A DNA stretch of 44,747 nucleotides from Elysia marginata (lineage: Eukaryota; Mollusca; Gastropoda; Plakobranchidae), in contig BMAT01001486.1 of assembly GCA_019649035.1 (NCBI GenBank), forward strand, positions 616,810 to 661,556, given 5' to 3'. Below, piece by piece: positions 33,114 to 43,800 of this stretch (position 1 is its first letter; each line of letters starts with the position of its first letter). Under the pieces are notes generated by a model that did no database searches, was not told where the DNA came from, and saw nothing but the letters and a program-made list of their open reading frames with translations. A program made the position numbers and the translations under genes.

Positions 33114-33922
33114 CTACACTGTGCGATTGAGCTCCGACGGTCGAAATCTTCCTAGAGTTTTTAATTTAAGTTCACCTGCTAGTAGGTTTGGTCGAAAACC
33201 ACTTTGACTGTGTGATAGATACTGCTCAACATGAGGTCTTGTTCTTTCCAATACTATCTTAGATAGGGCTTTTCGTATGGTATTTAGGAGCGTTATAGGT
33301 CTTAAGTTTTTGGGTGGTCCTTTCGGTTTTCCTGGTTTCGGAATTGCGATTAGCTCCCCTGCGTTAATGTCCAAGTTTTCATGTCTCTCGATTGTCTGGT
33401 TTCAGATTTTTGCAATTTGTTCATTTAGTTCTTGTGTGCCGTATTGGAGTAATTCTGCATGAATCCCATCTTCGCCCGGTGCTCTGTTGTTGTTGAGATT
33501 ATCAAAGCTCTTCTTGACCTCTTCTTTTGTAATGGGTTGGTGTAGCTTTCTCGGCGATCCAGTAAATGCCTCGATTTAAGTTGCTGTTTCTGATTGGAAT
33601 TTTTCTTTGGAGAAACTAGTTATTATGTTGAGTGTGTCGTTTGGGTTTATAGCTAGTTTCCCATTGGTGTCTTCTACTTTCAAATTTTCTTGCTGCTTTT
33701 TGTTAAGTTCTTTAACGGCTTTGAACATAGAGTGGCCATTGTGCGCGTTGTTAATTTCATCTGCCTTTCTACCAAGTTCTGTCTCTCTTTGTTTCAATAC
33801 ATGTACTAATTTTTTGATATTGTGCAATACTGAGTTTCTTTCTCTTTTTAATATTGCCCTCTTCTGTTCGCATTTAGTTTTCTATCTGTATTCGAATGTT
33901 CTTATGCTTTGTTGATAATTCC
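33114..33922 (-). mobile_element. LINE fragment: reverse transcriptase, N-terminal half
   Basis: One minus-strand frame, broken only by TAA at 33576-33578 and TGA at 33402-33404, encodes NNAHNGHSMFKAVKELNKK, then ITKEEVKKSFDNLNNNRAPG with EDGI, then IPKPGKPKGPPKNLRPITLL and SQSGFRP. These are the finger and early palm motifs of non-LTR retrotransposon RTs. After SQSGFRP the sequence leaves the family pattern, so the YADD half is absent. The right end runs into an assembly gap. It appears fairly young, with few disruptions. Confidence 0.85.
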
Positions 33923-34681
33923 NNNNNNNNNNNNNNNNNNNNNNNNNNNNNNNNNNNNNNNNNNNNNNNNNNNNNNNNNNNNNNNNNNNNNNNNNNNNNN
34001 NNNNNNNNNNNNNNNNNNNNNNNNNNNNNNNNNNNNNNNNNNNNNNNNNNNNNNNNNNNNNNNNNNNNNNNNNNNNNNNNNNNNNNNNNNNNNNNNNNNN
34101 NNNNNNNNNNNNNNNNNNNNNNNNNNNNNNNNNNNNNNNNNNNNNNNNNNNNNNNNNNNNNNNNNNNNNNNNNNNNNNNNNNNNNNNNNNNNNNNNNNNN
34201 NNNNNNNNNNNNNNNNNNNNNNNNNNNNNNNNNNNNNNNNNNNNNNNNNNNNNNNNNNNNNNNNNNNNNNNNNNNNNNNNNNNNNNNNNNNNNNNNNNNN
34301 NNNNNNNNNNNNNNNNNNNNNNNNNNNNNNNNNNNNNNNNNNNNNNNNNNNNNNNNNNNNNNNNNNNNNNNNNNNNNNNNNNNNNNNNNNNNNNNNNNNN
34401 NNNNNNNNNNNNNNNNNNNNNNNNNNNNNNNNNNNNNNNNNNNNNNNNNNNNNNNNNNNNNNNNNNNNNNNNNNNNNNNNNNNNNNNNNNNNNNNNNNNN
34501 NNNNNNNNNNNNNNNNNNNNNNNNNNNNNNNNNNNNNNNNNNNNNNNNNNNNNNNNNNNNNNNNNNNNNNNNNNNNNNNNNNNNNNNNNNNNNNNNNNNN
34601 NNNNNNNNNNNNNNNNNNNNNNNNNNNNNNNNNNNNNNNNNNNNNNNNNNNNNNNNNNNNNNNNNNNNNNNNNNNNNNNNN
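33923..34681. other. Assembly gap (759 N)
   Basis: Run of N between two oppositely oriented LINE fragments. Open frames that appear to cross it are artefacts. Confidence 0.99.
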
Positions 34682-34737
34682 CTCAACATCAAGTACCCCG
34701 TGAAAATAACAAATTCATCTCTGTACAAATAAGTGCA

Positions 34738-35064
34738 ATGAACGCCATCTCTCAATATTTATTCTTGAAAGTCGTTGGCACCTTTTCGGTCATAATTATA
34801 TTGAGACGAGAAAGCCAAATTCCCGCTAATCAAGCAATGAGCGGATATTTCGTGACGGAAGGCAGCAAATTCAAAGGACGTCCACTAACAACACTCCCTG
34901 TCGTCCTGAACCGAGACCTTTCCCGAATCATAAACAGCAACTTGCAACAGAAAAGCAGCCACGATCTAGAGCACCTGAGATCTATAGCACAGCAGAGAGA
35001 CGAGTGGACCAAGCTTAGAGCGAGGATTCGAGAAGCAGCCGAGGCGTCCCAGTCGGAGCACTGA
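34738..35064 (+). mobile_element. LINE fragment: C-terminal end, plus strand
   Basis: Encodes LRRESQIPANQAMSGYFV, KFKGRPLTTLPVVLNRDLSR and LEHLRSIAQQRDEWTKLRAR, then TGA. The GRPxTTLPxVLNxDL and LRxxAxxRxxW pattern is the C-terminal end of the same LINE family as the 33.1-33.9 kb fragment. The upstream part is lost in the gap. A short AAGT-rich tail follows (35083-35099). Confidence 0.82.
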
Positions 35065-35099
35065 GATGCGAAAGGCCCTAAGTCAAGTAAGTTAAGTGT

Positions 35100-35190
35100 T
35101 AGTAGGAGAGAAAGATCCTTGTTGATTGATTTCGGAAGCGTTGTGATTGACATTCTTAGAAACCGCCCATCTTTACGATAAATCATATCA
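35100..35190 (-). mobile_element. LINE fragment: C-terminal end, minus strand
   Basis: The minus strand reads RKDGRFLRMSITTLPKSINK DLS, again the G-R-x-x-x-x-TTLP-x-x-x-N-x-DL pattern. It points toward the plus-strand copy and meets it at the AAGT-rich tail. Only about 30 codons remain before the frame passes into the antisense of the other copy. Confidence 0.7.
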
Positions 35191-36599
35191 GGATTTTTTT
35201 TCAGACTTTGTGTGAAATAGCAACAAGTGCAGTGAGATGCGACCAAAACAAAGTAAAAAGTACATGTATGCATAATATTTGATTTGAGTTATCTATATTT
35301 TCTTTACTTGAAAAGATTTGGAACTTCGATACAAATAAGATCCCAGCCGATTTAATTTCTGCGAATCCTATTGGGCGAGATTTGTGCTCAGAAGAAGTTC
35401 ACAATGATTAGGGCTTACGGCATGATACAACAGTAAAGATAAAAAGGGTGTTCCTTGACTAGTAGAGCGGACATTGTTTTTATGATGAATGATAAGCCCT
35501 ACATTTTGACTACCGGTACTTTTATGCTCAAGGAGTTGCTTCTGGCCCGGCTTTGCTGAAAGTTGAAACATCAAGGACACAGAGGTTGAGTGACCAAGTT
35601 CTTTGTCTAAAACACGGACAATACGGGCTATAAAGAAAATTTTTTTTGAGAACTAAATACCATTGGTTTTTGTGTCTCAACCTAGGTCTCTACCATCTAT
35701 GACATCATTTACAAAAAAAAATTATGAACACTTTTCTTGATTGTTACATTTCTGGAGTCACTTTTGGTCGATTTTTCATACGCAATACTGGGGTAACACT
35801 CTCTTGAGGTTAAAAAGTCTCATTCTATAAATTATTTTAAAGTAGTAAGCGTTGAAAAAAGTTTCTTAGTATTCAAAAAGAAGGAAAACAAAAAAAAGAG
35901 AGAGTCAATTCTTAGTTTGAAAAAATTTCCCAAAGTCCGGATGTTAAAATCATCCTTATCAGTATGACTGGTGCTTAAGTCAAAAAACGTCCAAAACTTA
36001 TTAGAGTATTCAAAAACTGTCCTCCACATACACGCTAACACATAAAAACACCAAATTTCAGACAAAACAATATGTGCTTATTAAGGTAACGCCTCTCCTT
36101 AAAGCCGTGTATATTACATGTACGATAATGCAAGAGGGAATTTCCCGGTAGACCGGGTCAAAAGAATGAACTCATATCACATTTTAACAGCAATTTGTTG
36201 ACTTTTTCTTCGGACCAGCTGCAGCACAGTGCTAAAGAAGATCACAAAACGTCCGATGCTTGGTCCTGAAGTACATGTACTGGGCAAATCTCTCTGGACC
36301 ATTCAGCAGTTGAGACATCGTATTGAGATGGTGATTCTACGGAAATGTGTCCCAAACTGTTGATTGGGTGCACAGCAAAAGGGCGTGTTTGGTGCAAAAT
36401 GTTTCCTTTCTTACAACACCACCATATTGTCGTCTAAGTTGACTTTCATTGACTTTGTGTGTTGACTTGAAAATGTGCATGGGCAGTAGGCTATGGCCCA
36501 GCTTTATTCTGGTCTACTATGCATGCTTTCATGAACCCTGGTACCGGCCGTGTCAAGTACAGCCAGGTAACTAGCGTTAAGAGAATGAAGACACCGAAG

Positions 36600-37905
36600 A
36601 AAAAACCACTTAAAATTAATATAGAAATTAGAATATAGATAATACCTCTCGTGGAGAGAGCCTCAGCCAAGGCTCTTCATAATCTACTTTACTAATAACA
36701 TGCAATAAGAGATCTACAAACCAACATCTCCCCACCGACAAAGGAAATCTTTTACCAAAAGAGATTGCAAATATGCCGACGATGTAGATTTTGTGTAATT
36801 GTAATTTGCCAAAGCAGAAGTACAAAAAATTCTTGAAAAGCATTTACTTCTTTTCAATTTGACAAGACAGACTTCAGGACGTTGTAAAGGAACACCAAAG
36901 ACTGGAAAGAACACGGATACCGTCATGACAAAAAAAACCTGAACTTTTTTCGCCTGCAGGCCTTCATACAACATAAACTCAGACTGAATACACGGCATAC
37001 ATCATATAGTATGTTTAAACCAAACTGAAGTAGCCAGAATAACCTGATTTCAGGTTAAAACCTGAAAAAGGACATCCCTGAAAGAAACTAGAAAAGAAGG
37101 TCCTCTCATTTTTAAGGCAAATAAGACTTTGAGAGAAGAACGCAACCCTCCAAAGCCGCACAGCTATGACTTTAAAAAAAGTCTGGATAGGATATGACAA
37201 AATAAAGACAAATATATGTACTACTACTAAAATTAAACTCTACCAGGTACTTGTTAAAGTGATCCTTAAACAAAAAGTGTATTTCAGGTACATGGGGACT
37301 ATGAAACTGAAGACGACAAATTAGATGCAAGTTTTATTGAAAACAATACATGTACAAACAAATCCTCAACCTCAAATATCTCATAAATATAAACAAACCG
37401 TTATACAATGTATACCAAAAAAAAAACGTGATGAAAAACCACTTTTATTTCACATCATCAAAAGCTGGTGATGTCTCTTCAGACATATATGAATTTTTAG
37501 AGGCAGGGATGCCACATGGTTTCGAAAAAAAAAAAATATGCCTAGTATTGCATATTTTGCTTTTTAAAAAATGTTCAGACACCTGTTGGGCAATAAACAA
37601 TAAATGGATGAAAAAAACTGAAATAACATGAAGAACCTGAAATTTGTCATCTCTGTAAAGGATTATAAGGAAATCCCAGTCAATAAATGGAGGTATACTT
37701 CAAAGTTCATTTGTAAAGGCAGGAAGCTTCTCGGAAGGCTAGTAATAATAACAGCACTGCCAAAAACAAATAACAAGGACATCTCAAGCCTACCTATATG
37801 GGAATTTAAACTAGAGACCAAGAAAGATAAGAAAGATCTTGATCTGCTGAGGTCAGTCACACAAGACAGACAACAGTGGAGAAGACTTTCAACGAAAGCT
37901 TAACA
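36600..37905 (+). mobile_element. LINE relic: RT palm to C-terminus, plus strand
   Basis: The catalytic YADDVDFV is encoded at 36772-36795. Further on, KIKLYQVLVKVIL (37229-37267) matches the 'tKlrLy...v.pvLlY' segment after the RT. The last open frame (37628-37903) has GRLVIITALPKTNNKDIS and LDLLRSVTQDRQQWRRLSTK, the same C-terminal pattern as the fragments at 34.7-35.2 kb. Several stops and frameshifts separate these blocks, so it is older and dead. Confidence 0.8.
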
Positions 37906-40433
37906 TTCAATACAAGCCATGCCTCTGAAGACACTAACACAACAGCGCTCAGGCTAAAAACGTACAGATCGCATGTGTAGATTGCACATTTTTGTTCAAA
38001 TTATGATGCTTTTATTGAATTTTTTAATCTCTGTCTCATTGTATAATACAATTTGTGAACTGCTAATATATGATTTTTCAATGAAAGAAAAAGAAAAGAC
38101 AACTTAAGAGTTGTGATTAAAATGAAGATAAATTTTATTTTGAAAGCAGCATAACTAGATGAACATCAGCAGATATGTGTACATTACATTGTAACTGGAA
38201 ATTATATTAAACCCACAGAAACCAAGCATATTAAGTAGAAATTGCAGGGATGTATTGTTAAGACAGTAAACTAAAAGGCAACAAACACAATAAGGCACAA
38301 AGAGAGAGAGGAATGGTTTAGCAACCGTACCCCTTAATAAAAAATAGTAAAGATAGACAGCATAGAGAAAACATTTTATTTTACCATTACCAGAACCAAA
38401 AAGGTATCAAGTTGTTGCTAAAAGACTAAAAAAACTTTTATTGAACGTCTCAAACTCATAACTCATCAAAACTTCAAACCATCAATACAGGATAAATCAA
38501 GCGTAGCAAAAAAGAGAAAGCTTGACTATTGCCAAGTAGTTTCTCAAATTTACAAATGACATAAATTCTACTCAGTAAATAGAGATGACACAAAGAAACT
38601 CCAATTAGATCATAAACAAAGTAATGAATAATTGACTGGATAACCTGGAAATAATAGACTTGAAACATTAAAACTAATAAAAGTGTTGGTTGCCAACAAA
38701 GTCCACGAGTAAAAGCAAATGTACGAATAAAATTTTGCTATTAGGTAAGATATTGTTTTGTTGTTTCTACATACCCTTCATAGGTATCTGGTTTTATTTA
38801 ATGGCAACAGTACATCTGCTTTCGAATAAAAATAGCAACAGTGCATCTACTTTTGAATAAAAATATCAGTAAAATATATCTTAGCTTTGCAAATATTGGT
38901 TTCAAAGATCTGTAGACTAGAGTTGTTACCAACATGTTAGGTGGGTCGTATATGATTCGCTCAGATAGGCTAAAAGTTGTTAAGCCATATTTCAATTTCC
39001 ATAAATAGAAAAGGAAAAATGTGTAAAAACCACTTGGTAGTGCCACATTGTTATTTAATCCCCTTTTTTCTTGAATGTCAAAGTAGTTTTAACATTTAGT
39101 TGACTAAGTCAAGCTAATCAAGAAAATATAACATTAGAGGCTTAAAACCTGTATGACAATCATAAGAATTCAGTTATATTTGACAAAAAATGACACGGTT
39201 TAATTTTACTTTGCAGCAGACCCTTATTGAAAATGTTTCAAGAACCCAAAATAATACTTGTGTAATGCTGTTTGCTACATAAAAACAGAATATTTACCCA
39301 CAGAAAATAACCTTGGCACACAATGAATAATTTCTTATCTTTTTCAACCTGGATTTTATTTGTTTTGACAGATTTCGTTGTGAAAATTTATTTCAATAAA
39401 TGTTTTAAATAACAAGATTTAATATGTTCATGCTTTCCCATACTTAAAAATGTATCTACAAGATAGAATTCACATGACATATCACACTTCAATTTCATGA
39501 GCAGCCAAAAGAAGTTGTTATCTAAATTGATTCACTTAGATTGTCATTAGGATTAATTTTCCTATCAAAACTAATAAAAAGAAAAAAACAAGAGAAGAAT
39601 GGTTCTGCCAGTCATAGAAATTCAAAGCAGGTAGGTTTATACTAAATTTGAATTAATTTAGATTGAGCAATTCAATGCAACTCACACATTTAACTTGATT
39701 TTACATGACAAAAATAAGTTCTTTGGAGATATCCTGACAGTGATCTGTGGTATATGAAGATAGCAGGTGATAAGCCTGTTGTCAAAATGATGATTTGAAA
39801 GCATTTGAAATTTAGATATTATGTGTTCAAATGTACTAAACAGCTTAAATATAAAACTCCATATCAATACATTGTTGTACATGAATGTTTTAAGAAACAC
39901 ATTTAAAACTTATAAACTTGTAAATGCACAGCTCATACAACTCTCTATTTAAGATACTTATCATTCAACAAAAGTTAAGCAAAGACTCAATCTAGTCAAT
40001 ATCGGCCAGCTGGTTCAATTGCAACAAATTAATGTATTCAGGCCATTATGAAGATGACACTTTATGCCTAACATAATTCTTGTTGGTTTTAAATTCAGCA
40101 GATATATAATCAATGTGGAAAACTCATCCATGCATCTCATCAATAGGCTGCATTTCTGATACATGTATTTTCTTCCAACAATGAGACACCGCTTTCATGA
40201 CAGACTCATAAGTACATTGAGAAGTAAAACTTTGTTTTTACTAAATTGAATTTAGATTCTTTTAAAATATCGCACATATGGAATTCATTAACATTTTTTA
40301 AACCAGTGAACTCTCTGACTAATATCCATGACAGGTAAAAACTTGGATTAGTTTTTAAATTCAATGAGAGCAATACTTTTCAATTATAAATATCTACATT
40401 CCTTTAAAAATATGTCAACAGTCAAACAAGAAA
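37906..40433. other. 3' flank of PDIA4-like gene, AT-rich
   Basis: No exon or RNA gene recognised. The part nearest 40433 should be the PDIA4 3' untranslated region; sense-strand AATAAA occurs at 39355-39360 among others. A 31-bp tandem repeat lies at 38801-38862. Confidence 0.5.
38801..38862. repeat. Two-copy 31-bp tandem repeat
   Basis: Copies 38801-38831 and 38832-38862 share at(g/a)gcaacagt(a/g)catct and tt(c/t)gaataaaa, with about five differences by hand count. Confidence 0.9.
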
Positions 40434-40849
40434 TTAAAGCTCTTCCTTGGCGCCTTTACCAAAGGAAACTGTGGCATGATCTTTTAAATAATCCATAAAA
40501 TCATCTACATCTCTTCCTCCTTCATACTTTAAAGGTGACTCTTTATTGTTTGACGGTGCAAAATAAATGGTTGGGAATCCAGAAGCTTTGTAGTTAGCTG
40601 GAGTATCATTAGCAGTTGCATCCATTTTGGCTATAACCAAGTTTTTCTCTTTTTTTAGCTTTTTAGCCAAAGTTTCATACTTGGGCTCCAGATTTTTGCA
40701 ATGTCCACACCATGGTGCATAGAATTCAATTAAAACATCTTTTTTAGGATCCTTTACAATTTTATCAAAAGTGCTGCCAACAACAACAGTTACAGGCCCA
40801 GACTGTTTTTTGGGTGGTCTCTGCGATTTCAGGTAAGCCTTCAGTTTGC
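40434..40849 (-). CDS. PDIA4: PDIA4-like terminal exon: catalytic a' domain and KEEL
   Basis: The last 138 codons plus the split Gly and TAA. CGHC is encoded at 40698-40709. The frame continues to SGFPTIYF (cis-Pro), a [14 protein letters not shown] helix and the C-terminal KGAKEEL. The acceptor is ctcatttcag. Confidence 0.96.
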
Positions 40850-43800
40850 CTGAAATGAGAAAAAAAAAACAATAAAAGATACATGAACAAGTCTCATTTC
40901 CTTTAAATATGAAGCCAGGGCAGTTTTTAGAGGAAACAGATGCAATGCTTACAAATGTACACAGTCATATAAATACTTGAAATCCATACTTAATTACCAA
41001 ATACAAATGTTTTAAGAATTTTTAGGTTGCTCACACACAATGCAACCAGATTGATAAGTTCAAATTTTACTGAAACAGTTCACCAGGTCAGAGATTTAGG
41101 TCAGCTTGAGACACCAATTGCTCATCCAATGAAAATCTTTCAAGTCCCAGATTAAATCTAAAATCTACCACTTTTCTAAAATCTTCATACAAATTTTTAA
41201 CTAAAAAAAGACAAAACAAAACAAAGTTATAAATTCTTGTAAAAAATATAAAACGAGTAATTCAAATCAATATTGTTCAAAAATATTTTGAGCACCACTT
41301 ACACTGTTAGAGCATTCACTGGATCACTTGCAATCTTGGCTTTTTGCTAACTAGTGGCAATAAAAACAGAGACTTTTAATCTGTTGACAAAATTACACAC
41401 AAGTTTCAAAGTTTCAACAAACCTTTTTTGTATTTATCCAAAAATTCCTTCAAGTCGTCACTTTCATATTCTTCCATAGGCTCCATTGGGAATTTTTCAC
41501 CTTCAGCACCAAGCAAAAGGACATTCAGTTCTTCCCCTGAGTCTCCCAATCCAGCTGCTTCCAACATCTTAGCATTTTCTTCATCATCCGCCACAGCAAA
41601 TGTTATGTCTCGGTACTTATTGGCCACAGCTGCTATTTTTTTCCTCCAAAACTGGGTTGCTGGAGAGTTTAAAGTTTTGAGTTTTAAAAATCAAGTAAAA
41701 CATCTCTTATAAACCAAATACACCAGAATAAGAGAAAAGGGAAATAAGAAAAGAAAAATGAGATCCAGGCTATAAAAAAGAAGATAATATTAGTTGATTA
41801 AGTAAAATATTTTTGTACATGCTTAAAACAGAATAGGAAGATAGATAAAGAGGACAACTAGTTTCAGGCTATGAAAAAGGAGAAGATTAAATTATCTGAT
41901 AGGTTATTTTTTGCATGAATTCTGTCAAGTTCAGTGAGAATCTAGCTCAAAATTGAAGCTGTTGACAAACATAAGGCAAATTGGAATTATACTTAGTTCT
42001 ACTCATTCTTTGACATATATTGTAGGGGTATAAATGCGCTAGAGATAAATACATTACAACTTTCTTTATCATTTGTTTTCAAGGAAGGATTAGAAGCAAA
42101 ATTCATACTTCTGAGTAGTGTTCTATCTTGTTAAAACTATTTTTTTTAAAGAAGAGAGTATGGAGAAGATAAAGGGCGAAAATACTATATGTAGGAACAA
42201 GAAGAAAGAAACAGAACAAATAAGTGCGCAAGGAAGCAAAGAAGAATGGGGAAAAGAATGAAAAGATAAGATTTACGTGTTCTGTAAACAATTTTTTTTA
42301 AGTTTTTGGTGTAAAGTTGCTCATCACTCTTGTTCAAAACCAATTTCCACACTGAAAAAAGCAGGTCTAAAACCACCATTGTATTTTTACCAGTGTACTC
42401 AAATTATACAAGAAGACCTATCTATACAACATAAATAAGCATTTCTTTTATTTACTTTCAATACTTTCATCAAATGAGATTCAAGGTATAATCATAAATA
42501 CCTTCTTTGTGCTCAAAGCTAAAATCTACAGAGTAGAAAACAAGGCAAAGTGGCCTTTTCTCCTCATAGCGCTTCTGCAAAGGAGGTGAATAAGCTCCCA
42601 CAAGAGGCAAAGAGTGGTCTGTGACAAACTTGTGAACGTCCTCACTTGTTGTATCATCCTGGAGTATTCAATAATATGAATAATAAGGTTACACATTATG
42701 TCAATCATTGCAGACATCAAGATTTGATTCAAATGTATAGGGCTGCTCGAATGATTTACACCTTGGTCAATGCAGACAAAAAGAGAATGATTGATAATAA
42801 TAATCTATAAAATAATAGGCTTCCGGTTGGACTCCAATCACTATCTCCTCCATAACCACAGAACCGATTAAGACGCTGTTTTCACTAAAATTCATGAAAA
42901 AAATTACTCTGTGTTCTGATTTGGTGCAGGCTCATGCACATTTTCCGCAACTATGAGAACTCTCAGCCTAAAGTTATTTGGTTCGTAATCCTCTCTGATT
43001 ACTCTTTTCATTTCTACTTTAGAATCTTCACCTTCTAGATCTAGAAACGACAATAATCTAGATCTAGCCATGATGGATTTTATTTGAACGTCAAAATGCT
43101 TTCATGAAAGGACGCGTTGCACTTGCAATCACACTCTGTTAAACTCTTACCTTTCCTGATTAAAATGCCTAAGAGAAGGAGAAAATCTTTTGGGTTTGGA
43201 AGGCATGCCCGAATGCCATCAAATACAAATGCAGATAAAAAAAAAGAACAATGGGCCCTAGAATCTCCAGATTACAGACGTTCTTGGTCTAGATCTAGAA
43301 TTCAAAGTGGGCCCTAAAATCTCCAGATTGCAGGCATTCTTGGTCTAAATCTAGATTCTAAATTCAGTTCATTTCTACTTTAGAATCTTCATCTTCTAGA
43401 TCAAGAAAAGTGGATCTAGAAACAGGAGAGTAATCTTTATTAGATGCAATCATATATCAAGAGGGGGAAAGAAGGAGAGATAAAAAAAAAGCATTTGAGA
43501 GACGGAGGAAAGGAAGTCAGCACTTGGAGTTGGTGATAGAAGCAGACACACCCACACAGGTAAAACAGACAGACAAAGAATAGGAGAGATACAACAGAAT
43601 CAAAACAAATGGTTGATGGGCGTTTATAGTAATGATACCAACTTTTTGCTTCTCGAACTTCTCTGTGGATGTAACTTTTTTTTTTTGGCAAAAGCTACAA
43701 GATTGATAAAACATCTTAACTTGATAAAAAATTCGGCTAGAATCTAGACCTAGATTCTGCATTCTTCTTCTTCTTAATAACATTTTAGTTCACTCAGACT

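Noticed and set aside
33874..34755. Long open frames (264-293 codons) on both strands
   Set aside because: They run through 759 unknown bases; almost none of the frame is real sequence.
34830..35273. 147-codon minus-strand frame read as one gene
   Set aside because: It is a chimera: its first part is a LINE C-terminus in sense orientation and the rest is the antisense of the plus-strand LINE copy.
43117..43317. Basic 66-codon plus-strand frame ([17 protein letters not shown])
   Set aside because: It looks protamine- or ribosomal-like at first sight but lies in the TCTAGA-repeat region of a PDIA4 intron, on the opposite strand, with no supporting motif.
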